A DNA stretch of 11,381 bases from an uncultured Oscillospiraceae bacterium (GTDB lineage: Bacteria > Bacillota > Clostridia > Oscillospirales > Oscillospiraceae). Of the stretch, positions 1 to 5,930 are shown one piece after another; within the stretch, counting starts at the first letter, position 1, and the number at the start of each line of letters is the position of its first letter. The stretch covers positions 1 to 11,381 of the forward strand of contig CAAFEV010000330.1 of the NCBI GenBank assembly GCA_900762005.1, read 5' to 3'. The notes beneath the pieces were generated by a model, which saw only the letters and a program-made list of their open reading frames with translations, was not told the origin of the DNA and searched no databases. The translations under genes and the position numbers were made by a program.

Positions 1-7
1 CCGGATT

Positions 8-211
8 TTAGCAATCGCGGCGGTATTCAATAATATCGGAAACGCCGCAGTCCAAGATGAAGCAGAGCGTATCAAGCGTCCGCAGCGTGATATTCTTACC
101 ATGCTTCATCCGATGCAGAATATTCGCGGAAATTCCCTGCTTGTAAATCAGCTGATACTCCGTTATGTTCTTTTTCAGCAACGTCTCATAGAAGGGCTTA
201 TAGCTAATCAT
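8..211 (-). CDS. Small XRE-type helix-turn-helix regulator
   Basis: This 67-residue protein is almost entirely one Cro/C1-type helix-turn-helix domain. Residues about 10-60 show the usual pattern: a first helix (YETLLKKNIT), a turn-helix with YQLIYKQGISANILHRMKHG, then the NITLRTLDTLCFILDC core that resembles the common 'tlxtlxkIaxaLdc' end of XRE domains, closing with VSDIIEY. Proteins of this size and type are usually DNA-binding repressors or toxin-antitoxin and phage-type regulators, but no partner toxin or phage gene is visible here. The ATG at 211 follows a GGTGATG-like ribosome site. The upstream DNA is AT-rich and holds two near-identical repeats that could be its operator, so autoregulation is plausible but inferred. 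The domain call is firm; the target is unknown. Confidence 0.85.
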   Translation of the reverse strand: MISYKPFYETLLKKNITEYQLIYKQGISANILHRMKHGKNITLRTLDTLCFILDCGVSDIIEYRRDC

Positions 212-239
212 TTCATCACCGCATCAAGAATACCACACT

Positions 240-272
240 TAATATATTGACTATGCCTAATATATTGAGTAT
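240..272. repeat. Paired 15-bp direct repeat, possible operator
   Basis: TAATATATTGACTAT (240-254) and TAATATATTGAGTAT (258-272) differ at one base. Each contains the perfect 8-bp palindrome AATATATT, with the centres 18 bp apart. The pair lies between the XRE gene start and overlapping promoter-like elements, and is much more AT-rich than the genes around it. A binding site for the adjacent regulator is the obvious reading, but this is inferred from position and symmetry only. Confidence 0.5.
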
Positions 273-275
273 AAC
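247..275 (+). promoter_or_regulatory. Sigma-A-like promoter pointing right, no gene behind it
   Basis: TTGACT (247-252), a 17-bp spacer and TATAAC (270-275) form a near-consensus promoter on the plus strand. Its -35 lies in the first copy of the direct repeat and its -10 in the second. Transcription would start near 282 and meet the bidirectional hairpin at 319-347, predicting a short RNA of roughly 70 nt with no convincing reading frame. It may be a chance match in AT-rich DNA. Confidence 0.4.
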
Positions 276-276
276 A
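268..276 (-). promoter_or_regulatory. Extended -10 promoter candidate for the XRE gene
   Basis: On the minus strand, TG-T-TATACT (276 down to 268) is an extended -10 element without a good -35. It would start RNA near 261 and give a leader of about 50 nt to the XRE start at 211, with both AATATATT palindromes at or just after the start site. It overlaps the rightward -10 at 270-275, so the two promoters could exclude each other. Confidence 0.4.
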
Positions 277-318
277 GGTGCGTACCGGTGATAACGAAAC
301 CGGCGATTAAGGAAAAGA

Positions 319-347
319 GGGGCTGCCGCATTGTTTGCAGCAGCCCC
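319..347 (-). terminator. Intrinsic terminator after jag, works in both directions on paper
   Basis: Arms 319-329 and 337-347 pair as an 8-bp perfect GC-rich stem (GGGGCTGC/GCAGCCCC), one mismatch and two more pairs, with a 7-base loop. On the minus strand it begins 12 bases past the jag stop codon and is followed by TCTTTTCC. On the plus strand the tail is GCTTTGTTTATTT. It ends the rpmH-to-jag transcript and may also stop RNA from the rightward promoter at 247-275. Confidence 0.8.
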
Positions 348-358
348 GCTTTGTTTAT

Positions 359-1330
359 TTATGCTTCCTTGGCAAACGCCACGACAACGCGGCGGTGCGG
401 CTCGGTGCCGGTGGAGAAGGTCGTCACACCGGTGTATTCCTGCAGAGCGGCGTGGATAATGTGCCGCTCATAGGCGTTCATCGGCTCTAGGGTGAAGTTC
501 CGGCGGTACTTGACCGCCTTGGCGGCCATCTTGTTTGCCAGCTGCCGCAGGGATTCCTCGCGCTTAAAACGGTATTCTCCGGCATCCACACTGATGCGCA
601 GGCGTTCTTCCCGCTCGCGGTTGACGGCGTAGCCCGTCAGATATTGAATGGCGTCGAGCGTATCGCCGCGTCTGCCAATCAGTAAGCCTGCGTCGCCGCC
701 GACCAAATCGGCACGGTAGCTCTCGCCGTCCAGATGATAGGCGTGCGGCACGGCATCGGAGCCCATGTGCTGCAGCAGTCCCTTGAGGAAGGTCTCAATC
801 TGCTCTTCGACACTGCCGGGAGCGGCAGGTGCGTAGTCCTTTTTCGCGGCGGGTGCCGGCTTGTATTCCGGGCGCGGCGCACGCTGCGCGGCGGGTTCCG
901 CTTTGCGCTCCGGACGGCGGTCGCGGTTCTGTTCCGGGCGACGGTCACGGTTCTGCTCCGGACGGCGGTCGCGGGAAACCGTGGCTTCCCTGCGCTCCAG
1001 TCTTGCGGCGGCGGGCTTTGCCGTCGCCGTCTCGGGGGCAACGCGCTTGCCGGGACGGGAAATAATCGTGCTGCCGGCTGCGGGCTTTTCCTTCGGCTTT
1101 GCGGTGCGTGAAGCGGCGGAAAGTGCGCCCTTCGACGCAGCGGGTGCCTCGTCCGCTGCTTCGTAGGTCACCTTGACCTCTGCGGGCGACGAGCCGATGC
1201 CGAGAAAGCCGGTCTTTGCATTTTTCAAAACCTCAACGGAGACACTGTCGCGGTCGAGCCCGAGCTTTTTGAGTGCCTCCTCAATGGCAAGCTCTATGGT
1301 CTTGCCGGTGGTAATAATCGCTTTTTCCAT
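359..1330 (-). CDS. jag: Jag/KhpB RNA-binding protein (Jag-N, KH, R3H domains)
   Basis: This 323-residue protein has the full three-part Jag (KhpB/EloR) architecture. A Jag-N domain fills residues 1-55 (GKTIELAIEEALKKLGL and KNAKTGFLGIG). A low-complexity Ala/Pro/Arg/Lys linker runs from about 58 to 172 and contains RDRRPEQN octapeptide repeats. A KH domain follows, with the RNA-binding GxxG loop G219-R-R-G222, and then an R3H domain with R289 and H293 spaced Rx3H. In other Firmicutes this protein binds RNA, partners KhpA, and affects cell elongation and division; that role is carried over from the family. The ATG at 1330 is preferred over the one at 1333 because AAGGAG sits 5 bases away instead of 2. 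That ribosome site lies inside the last codons of yidC, and the upstream ATG overlaps the yidC stop as TAATG, so translation is probably coupled. Confidence 0.93.
   Translation of the reverse strand: MEKAIITTGKTIELAIEEALKKLGLDRDSVSVEVLKNAKTGFLGIGSSPAEVKVTYEAADEAPAASKGALSAASRTAKPKEKPAAGSTIISRPGKRVAPETATAKPAAARLERREATVSRDRRPEQNRDRRPEQNRDRRPERKAEPAAQRAPRPEYKPAPAAKKDYAPAAPGSVEEQIETFLKGLLQHMGSDAVPHAYHLDGESYRADLVGGDAGLLIGRRGDTLDAIQYLTGYAVNREREERLRISVDAGEYRFKREESLRQLANKMAAKAVKYRRNFTLEPMNAYERHIIHAALQEYTGVTTFSTGTEPHRRVVVAFAKEA
908..974 (-). repeat. 24-bp tandem repeat in the jag linker, about 2.8 copies
   Basis: Units at 908-931, 932-955 and a partial 956-974 encode the octapeptide RDRRPEQN in the disordered linker between Jag-N and KH. 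The first and third units match over the 19 shared bases, while the second differs at several, mainly synonymous, positions. The unit length is a multiple of three, so copy-number change would keep the frame. Confidence 0.8.
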
Positions 1331-1332
1331 CA

Positions 1333-2505
1333 TTACTCCTTATTATCATCTGCCTTGTAGCGGTCAGAGCGGTAGGCTCTGCCGCGGGCATAGGGTCGGT
1401 TTTCCTCTCCGCCGGTTGCGGTGTCCGCATCGGATGTGCCGTCCTCGGCGCGCTTTTTCGTTTCAAATTCCTTTGCGGCGGCTTCGCGCTCCAGCCTTTC
1501 GCGCTGCTGTAGCTTCTTCTTACTCATGTTGTCCGCAATCCCGTCCGGGTTTGCGGCACGGCGTGCGGCGCGGATGCGCTCCTTTTCCGCCTCCTCGGCG
1601 GCAAGCTGCGCAGCCTTCTGACGCTTGACCTCATCCTCCGCGTCATATATCTTGCGGTAGTGCGCGGTCAGGAAGTAGTCCTGCACAATGCCGAAGGCGG
1701 ACTGCGCAATCCAGTAAACGGACAGTCCGAGCGGCATGATGAAGCCGAAGAACACGGACATCAGCGGCATGAGCATGGTCATGGTCTTGCCGGCACCCGC
1801 TGTCTTTGCGGCCTCGGGGTCTTTTTCGCCCTTTTCGTTGACAACAACGGTGTTGTTCATCTTCTGGCTGACGAACATGGAAAGATAGTTCAGTCCGCCG
1901 GAGACAACGGGGACGATTGCCCCGCCGATGCCGTTCCAGTCGGTCAGAGTCCAGACCTTCCACGTGGGGGTCTGCCCAAGGTCAATGCCAAGCATTTTGA
2001 AGTTAATGGACTTTAAACCGTCAAGGAAATGAATATCGGTGTATTTACTGATTGCGCCGGGAATATCACTGGCAATGGCATACTGCCAATATGCGTCATT
2101 GCCGCCGATGACCTCCTTCAGCTTGTCAATGTTGCCGGAGGAGACATGGAGCAAATACTGCAACGGCTCACGGATGACGTTGTAAAGCGGGATGATGATA
2201 ATCAGCGGCAGCAGCGACCACAGGCAGCCGCCGAACATACTCACACCCTCGTCCTTGTAAAGCTGTTGCACCTCTTGCTGATACTTCTGCTTGTCGTCGC
2301 CGCAGGCGATTTGAAGCTCTTTCATTTTCGGCTGTAGGCGCGAGGTTTTCATCATGCTTTTTTTGCTCTTCGCGCTCAGCGGCAGAAGCAGAAGCTTCAC
2401 CGCGAGGGAGAACAGAATCAGGGCAAGTCCGAAGCTGCCCGTGAATTCATAAAAGAATTCCAGAACATAGCCGAAGGGAACCTGAATGAAGGGGATATTG
2501 AACAT
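1333..2505 (-). CDS. yidC: YidC/Oxa1-family membrane protein insertase (SpoIIIJ-like)
   Basis: This 390-residue protein inserts and folds membrane proteins, alone or with the Sec translocon. The first core transmembrane segment (about 22-43) leads into SAKSKKSMMKTSRLQPKMKEL, the conserved cytoplasmic coiled-coil start. Further hydrophobic segments lie near 94-115, 194-211 and as a pair at 244-279 (MPLMSVFFGFIMPLGLSVYW). A basic tail from about 284 to 390 probably touches the ribosome. The segment-1 residue that is Arg in E. coli YidC and Bacillus SpoIIIJ is Lys37 here. No lipobox signal peptide is seen, unlike B. subtilis SpoIIIJ. The loop at about 116-190 is long. The start at 2505 is chosen because GGAG lies 8 bases upstream; the GTG at 2529 would swallow that site. 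It follows yidD after 101 bases. In a spore former it may also serve engulfed-forespore gene expression, as SpoIIIJ does; that is inferred. Confidence 0.95.
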   Translation of the reverse strand: MFNIPFIQVPFGYVLEFFYEFTGSFGLALILFSLAVKLLLLPLSAKSKKSMMKTSRLQPKMKELQIACGDDKQKYQQEVQQLYKDEGVSMFGGCLWSLLPLIIIIPLYNVIREPLQYLLHVSSGNIDKLKEVIGGNDAYWQYAIASDIPGAISKYTDIHFLDGLKSINFKMLGIDLGQTPTWKVWTLTDWNGIGGAIVPVVSGGLNYLSMFVSQKMNNTVVVNEKGEKDPEAAKTAGAGKTMTMLMPLMSVFFGFIMPLGLSVYWIAQSAFGIVQDYFLTAHYRKIYDAEDEVKRQKAAQLAAEEAEKERIRAARRAANPDGIADNMSKKKLQQRERLEREAAAKEFETKKRAEDGTSDADTATGGEENRPYARGRAYRSDRYKADDNKE

Positions 2506-2606
2506 AGTTGTATCTCCATTCTGCCGCACAGATGGCGGGCGGCACGCCGGGTTTGCGGAATACTTGGTTCAGATCTTCCGCTTGTTTGCGCAGTTGCGCG
2601 GGTCGG

Positions 2607-2819
2607 TCACGGTACGGGGTCGTAGGAATCCGAGTGGTTAAAGGGATTGCAGCGCAAAAGCCGCTTGAAAGTCAGCCACCCGCCCTTGAGCGCGCCATAG
2701 CGTTCAATCGCCTCCATGCCGTATTCCGAGCAGGTCGGGATAAAGCGGCATTTTCCGGGAAAGGCGGGGGAAATATGCTTCCGATAAAAGCGTATCATGC
2801 AGATTAAAACTCGTTTCAT
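2607..2819 (-). CDS. yidD: YidD membrane protein insertion efficiency factor
   Basis: This 70-residue protein carries the complete YidD signature: FYRKHISPAFPGKCRF followed by PTCSEYGMEAIERYG, then GGW, RLLRCNPF and a final DPVP. YidD is a small membrane-associated protein that helps YidC insert inner-membrane proteins and is normally encoded between rnpA and yidC, exactly as here. The amphipathic N-terminus (about 1-18) is thought to bind the membrane. Its ATG overlaps the rnpA stop codon as ATGA, so its translation is probably coupled to rnpA. Length is normal for the family, and Cys24, Cys30 and Cys57 of the family pattern are present. The usual Gly-Tyr before DPVP is Ser-Tyr here. Confidence 0.97.
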   Translation of the reverse strand: MKRVLICMIRFYRKHISPAFPGKCRFIPTCSEYGMEAIERYGALKGGWLTFKRLLRCNPFNHSDSYDPVP

Positions 2820-3160
2820 TGGGGCTTCTCCGTCAGACCGAGCTTTGCGGCAAGCGTCAGAAAGCTGTGCTGCAGGGCGAAAAAATCCGCCTCTCCCGCT
2901 GCTCCTCTGGCAACAATGACAATATCAAAGCCCGTGCGCAGCTCTGCTTCGTTCAGGCGGTAAACCTCACGCAGCCGTCTGCGCAGACGGTTGCGCACCA
3001 CGGCGTGTCCCAGCTTCGTGCTGACGGTGAAGCCGAGGCGATTGACCTTGCGCCCGTTCGGGCGGCAGTAAAGCACCATATAGCGTCCGGCAGCCGAGGC
3101 TCCGCGGTAATACAGCCGGCGGAACACGGCGTTTTCTTTTAATGAAACGGTATGCAGCAT
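2816..3160 (-). CDS. rnpA: Ribonuclease P protein component
   Basis: This 114-residue basic protein is the protein subunit of RNase P, which with the catalytic RNA trims 5' leaders from tRNA precursors. The RNR motif is intact at 56-65 (RNRLRRRLRE), preceded by the substrate-binding FTVSTKLGHAV stretch, and followed by the usual DIVIVAR strand at about 79-85. Phe13 and the LKENAVFRRLYYRG start also match the family. The ATG at 3160 is preferred because GAGG lies 6 bases upstream; the in-frame GTG at 3172 overlaps that site. The gene is about 90 bases downstream of rpmH and behind a strong hairpin with a T-run, so much of the transcription from the rpmH promoter may stop before it. It overlaps yidD by 4 bases. 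Confidence 0.96.
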   Translation of the reverse strand: MLHTVSLKENAVFRRLYYRGASAAGRYMVLYCRPNGRKVNRLGFTVSTKLGHAVVRNRLRRRLREVYRLNEAELRTGFDIVIVARGAAGEADFFALQHSFLTLAAKLGLTEKPQ

Positions 3161-3184
3161 GTTGCACCTCACGGTAACAAAAAA

Positions 3185-3208
3185 GGCGAACAGATCGCTC
3201 TGTTCGCC
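3185..3208 (-). terminator. Intercistronic terminator/attenuator between rpmH and rnpA
   Basis: Arms 3185-3194 and 3199-3208 are a perfect 10-bp inverted repeat (GGCGAACAGA/TCTGTTCGCC) with a TCGC loop on the plus strand. On the minus strand the stem is followed directly by TTTTTTGTTACC, a textbook intrinsic terminator. It lies 42 bases after the rpmH stop codon and ends shortly before the rnpA ribosome site. It does not include that site, so it looks like transcription control and not translation control. Confidence 0.85.
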
Positions 3209-3250
3209 CCGAAATTGACTTTTCGGCAGTTCGGTGCGCTCGCGGCTCCC

Positions 3251-3385
3251 TTAGGCGGACAGGACGGCTCTGCCTTTGGAACGGCGGCGGGCAAGAACCT
3301 TGCGGCCGTTGGAAGTAGCCATTCTCTTGCGGAATCCATGAACCTTTGCGCGGTGACGCTTTCTGGGCTGATAGGTACGCAGCAT
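3251..3385 (-). CDS. rpmH: 50S ribosomal protein L34
   Basis: This 44-residue, very basic protein begins MLRTYQPRKRHRAKVHGFRK and ends with GRKVLARRRSKGRAVLSA, the standard bacterial L34 pattern and length. It is a structural protein of the large ribosomal subunit that packs against 23S rRNA. The ATG at 3385 is preceded by AGGAGGTG, with nine bases between. It is the first gene of the minus-strand cluster rpmH-rnpA-yidD-yidC-jag and sits behind a strong promoter with an AT-rich upstream region. The hairpin at 3185-3208 would let L34 be made in far greater amounts than the RNase P protein. In many bacteria dnaA lies next to rpmH; here an unrelated transporter gene does. Confidence 0.98.
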   Translation of the reverse strand: MLRTYQPRKRHRAKVHGFRKRMATSNGRKVLARRRSKGRAVLSA

Positions 3386-3470
3386 CTTCGAGTACACCTC
3401 CTGTAAAATTATGCTCAACAGTCAAAAGACCGCAGCAATCAATAAAGTGGCACATAATCGTGCAAATGGT

Positions 3471-3500
3471 ATTATACTGCAAACGGATGGGAAAAGTCAA
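3471..3500 (-). promoter_or_regulatory. Strong sigma-A promoter of the rpmH operon
   Basis: On the minus strand, TTGACT (3500-3495), an 18-bp spacer and a perfect TATAAT (3476-3471). The 25-30 bases just upstream of the -35 are rich in A and T runs, like an UP element that contacts the RNA polymerase alpha subunits. The start site should be near 3464, giving a leader of about 80 bases to rpmH. The strength fits a ribosomal protein gene. Confidence 0.85.
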
Positions 3501-3607
3501 CTGTAAAATCAATTTTTTCTTCAAAAACCCGAAACAGTTGTCTTTGCCGTCCGTTTTTTTCATTTTTGACAGTGGCCTCGCAGGGGTCCTCCTCCGCAAA
3601 ACCGGAA

Positions 3608-4528
3608 TCAGATATCAAAAATGCCGAGCAGAACGATGCCTGCGACAACGAGAGCAATCATAAGGTAATGCTTCCACGACAGCCGTTCGCGCAGGAAAAT
3701 TCTGCCCCACACCGCCGAAAGCACGCAGTAGGCGGAAATCATCGGTGCCGCCATCATGACGTGCTCCTCGTCGGCAAGGGCGTAGATGTAGCAAAGCTGC
3801 CCCGCCGTTTCGCACAACGCGCCGAGATATTTCGGTGCTTCGCGGCGCACGGTAAATTTTACGCGCCTGCACAGCAGCACGGCAAGGCACACCAGTCCCG
3901 CCGCGCAGAAGGTCAGCTCATAGGCGACATTTGCAGAGTCCTCGTTCAGATGCTCCAAAACCAAGCTGTCTGCAAAGGTGCCGCCCGCGTCAAGCAGGCA
4001 GTAGGCCAGCGGCAGGCAGAGCGCAAGCGCACTTTTCGCATATCTGCGGTTGGCGCGCGCCTGTCGTTTTTCGCGCAGCGTCTCATCCTCCCGCGCCTCG
4101 ACCACGCCCAGACCGATCACACCCGCGCACACCAGACCGACGGCAAGCAGCACTAATGCGCGATCCTTCGCCGGCATGGCGGTCAGTGCGCCGGTGCAAA
4201 GGCAAAGCACTGCAACCAGCGCGCCGGAGGAATTGCAAATCGGCGAGGAGACGGACAGCTCAATATAGCGCAGTCCGAGATAGCCGAGGGTCATTGAACC
4301 GATGTAGAGCAGAGACACGGGCAGATATGTCCAGATAACGCCCCATGAAACCGCCACATCCTGAAAAAAGACCATGTACGCTGCGTGCAGACCCATTACA
4401 ATGCCGACCGCCGTGACCATTTTCAGATGCGAGGTGCGGTCGTTTGTCTCATAACAGCCGATTTTTGAAAACAAGTCCGAGCCGCTCCAGCACAGCAGTG
4501 CGAGCAGCGAAAGCCAGAACCAGTTCAT
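3608..4528 (-). CDS. EamA/DMT-superfamily transporter
   Basis: This 306-residue protein looks like a drug/metabolite transporter of the EamA type, with about ten membrane segments in two halves: roughly 3-17, 37-55, 64-83, 97-116, 124-143, then 166-180, 200-219, 233-250, 257-277 and 286-304. A charged loop (144-165, EAREDETLREKRQARANRR) separates the halves. Each half has the EamA feel, for example LRYIELSVSSPICNSSGAL and the closing APMISAYCVLSAVWGRIFL with RERLSWKHY before the last helix. Such proteins export small metabolites or amino acids, or take up sugars; the substrate cannot be read here. Its ATG overlaps the stop codon of the upstream PLP-enzyme gene as ATGA, and its GAGGTG site is inside that gene. 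The two are thus co-translated, and the transporter may move a substrate or product of the enzyme (inference). No clear terminator follows, so some transcripts may run on into rpmH. Confidence 0.8.
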   Translation of the reverse strand: MNWFWLSLLALLCWSGSDLFSKIGCYETNDRTSHLKMVTAVGIVMGLHAAYMVFFQDVAVSWGVIWTYLPVSLLYIGSMTLGYLGLRYIELSVSSPICNSSGALVAVLCLCTGALTAMPAKDRALVLLAVGLVCAGVIGLGVVEAREDETLREKRQARANRRYAKSALALCLPLAYCLLDAGGTFADSLVLEHLNEDSANVAYELTFCAAGLVCLAVLLCRRVKFTVRREAPKYLGALCETAGQLCYIYALADEEHVMMAAPMISAYCVLSAVWGRIFLRERLSWKHYLMIALVVAGIVLLGIFDI

Positions 4529-5817
4529 TGCTTCACCTCATCGGGCAGTGCCGCCAAGCCCGCATCTATCATCTTTTGCAAAGACAGCTCGATGCCGAGC
4601 TTTGCATGGAACCACGTTAAGCCGCCTTGAAAATAGACCGCGTAGGGCGGGCGGAGGGGACCGTCGGCAGAAAGCTCAATCGAGGAGCCCTGCACAAACG
4701 CGCCCGCTGCCATAATCACCTCGTCGTCATAGCCGGGCATCGCCCACGGCAGGGGGTCTGCATAGCTGTCCACGGGTGCGGCGGACTGAATACCCTTGCA
4801 GAAGGCAAGCATCCCCTCGCGGGAACCAAGCTCGATTGCCTGAATGATGTCGTGGCGTTCCTCGCCGCAGCGCGGCAGGACACGGAAGCCCAGCCGTTCA
4901 TAGCAGCCTGCGGCGAAAATTGCGCCCTTCAGTGCGCCGGAAACCACCGTCGGCGCGAGAAAAAAGCCCTGATAAAGCTGCGGCAGCAGACCTAAATTCG
5001 CACCGACCTCCTGCCCCAGACCGGGCGCGGAAAGACGGTAGGCACAACGTGAAATCAGTGCTTCCCTGCCGCAGATATAGCCGCCGATGGGCGCAAGCCC
5101 GCCGCCGGGGTTCTTAATCAGGCTGCCGACAACCATATCCGCGCCGACATCGCTCGGCTCAAGCTCCTCGACAAATTCACCGTAGCAGTTGTCCACCATG
5201 CAGATGATATCCGGCTTTAGTTCCTTCAAAAACGCAATCAGCTCGCCGATTTGCGCGACGGAGAAGCTCGGACGCATCGCGTAGCCCTTGCTGCGCTGAA
5301 TCGTGGCAAGCTTCGTTTTTTCGTTCACGGCGGCGCGGATGGCTGCATAATCAAAGCTGCCGTCCGCTCTTAAATCCGCCTGTCGGTAGCGTACGCCGTA
5401 TTCCATCAAGGAGCAGGCGGACGTGCGAATGCCGATAACCTCCTCCAAGGTGTCATAAGGCGCACCGACGGGCGAGAGCAGCTCGTCGCCGGGCAGCAGA
5501 TTTGCCGACAGCGCGATGGCAAGTGCGTGGGTGCCGCAGGTAATCTGCGGACGCACCAGTGCCGCCTCGGTGTGAAAGGCGTCGGCATAGACGCGCTCTA
5601 AGGTATCTCTTCCAACATCATCATAGCCGTAGCCGCTCGTCGCGGCAAAGCAGACCGCATTCACGCGGTTTTTCTGCATGGCGGCAAGTACCTTTGCCTG
5701 ATTGTATTCCGCCACGGCATCGATGGCTGCAAAGCGTTCTCGCAGCTTCACAATTATCTCCTCGCCGTAATCGCGCACGGCGTCCGAAATGCCGAAAAGT
5801 TGATTGGTTTGCTTCAT
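4525..5817 (-). CDS. PLP enzyme, methionine gamma-lyase-like (aluminium resistance protein family)
   Basis: This 430-residue protein matches the PLP-dependent family annotated as 'methionine gamma-lyase family / aluminium resistance protein' (B. subtilis YnbB type), a fold-type I group related to Cys/Met metabolism enzymes. Visible landmarks are SGYGYDD (61-67), the cofactor-phosphate loop TCGTHALA (93-100), the aspartate D209 in CMVDNCYGEF that should hold the pyridine nitrogen, and K235 in SLIKNPGGGLAP, the expected Schiff-base lysine. Length is normal for the family. The physiological reaction is not settled for this family, so methionine gamma-lyase activity should not be assumed. The start at 5817 is chosen because AAGGAG lies nine bases upstream and the family N-terminus fits. 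The open frame runs on to 6120, but that part overlaps the promoter and another gene. It begins a two-gene operon with the EamA transporter. Confidence 0.88.
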   Translation of the reverse strand: MKQTNQLFGISDAVRDYGEEIIVKLRERFAAIDAVAEYNQAKVLAAMQKNRVNAVCFAATSGYGYDDVGRDTLERVYADAFHTEAALVRPQITCGTHALAIALSANLLPGDELLSPVGAPYDTLEEVIGIRTSACSLMEYGVRYRQADLRADGSFDYAAIRAAVNEKTKLATIQRSKGYAMRPSFSVAQIGELIAFLKELKPDIICMVDNCYGEFVEELEPSDVGADMVVGSLIKNPGGGLAPIGGYICGREALISRCAYRLSAPGLGQEVGANLGLLPQLYQGFFLAPTVVSGALKGAIFAAGCYERLGFRVLPRCGEERHDIIQAIELGSREGMLAFCKGIQSAAPVDSYADPLPWAMPGYDDEVIMAAGAFVQGSSIELSADGPLRPPYAVYFQGGLTWFHAKLGIELSLQKMIDAGLAALPDEVKQ

Positions 5818-5851
5818 GGTTTGTATCTCCTTGCGCATTGTTGCAGACTTC

Positions 5852-5880
5852 ATTATAGACACCGCAGCCGCCTGTGTCAA
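5852..5880 (-). promoter_or_regulatory. Perfect-consensus sigma-A promoter for the PLP-enzyme operon
   Basis: On the minus strand, TTGACA (5880-5875), exactly 17 bases and TATAAT (5857-5852) match the sigma-A consensus at all twelve positions. Transcription would start near 5845, leaving a short leader of about 28 bases to the ATG at 5817. This leaves little room for a riboswitch; any control must act at or upstream of the promoter. The -35 directly follows the terminator of the preceding gene. Confidence 0.9.
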
Positions 5881-5883
5881 GCA

Positions 5884-5914
5884 AAACACCGCAGCCTGCC
5901 CGGCCGCGGCGTTT
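5884..5914 (-). terminator. Terminator of the YtxH-like gene
   Basis: Arms 5884-5896 and 5902-5914 form a 13-bp stem with two G-T wobbles and a 5-base loop. The core is CCGCGGCC/GGCTGCGG on the minus strand. It starts 16 bases after the stop codon at 5931. The T-run on the minus strand is short and partly inside the stem, so efficiency may be moderate. Confidence 0.55.
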
Positions 5915-5930
5915 GTTTTTGCAATTTTTG

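Noticed and set aside
734..1166. Several plus-strand frames opposite jag
   Set aside because: They are Arg/Gly/Cys-rich mirror frames produced by the repetitive GC-rich linker. No ribosome site or domain.
2522..2581. Two 6-bp hairpins in the yidD-yidC gap (2522-2544 and 2555-2581)
   Set aside because: They have short stems with 11- and 15-base loops and no T-run. They are not supported as terminators or riboswitches.
3498..3540. 7-bp inverted repeat (CAACTGT/ACAGTTG) flanking the AT-rich region upstream of the rpmH -35
   Set aside because: The arms are short and 29 bases apart, which is likely by chance in this composition. It is only worth revisiting if conserved.
2967..3599. 210-codon minus-strand frame across the rpmH promoter, rpmH and rnpA
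   Set aside because: It runs through the rpmH promoter, the intercistronic terminator and two real genes in another frame. It has no recognisable domain.
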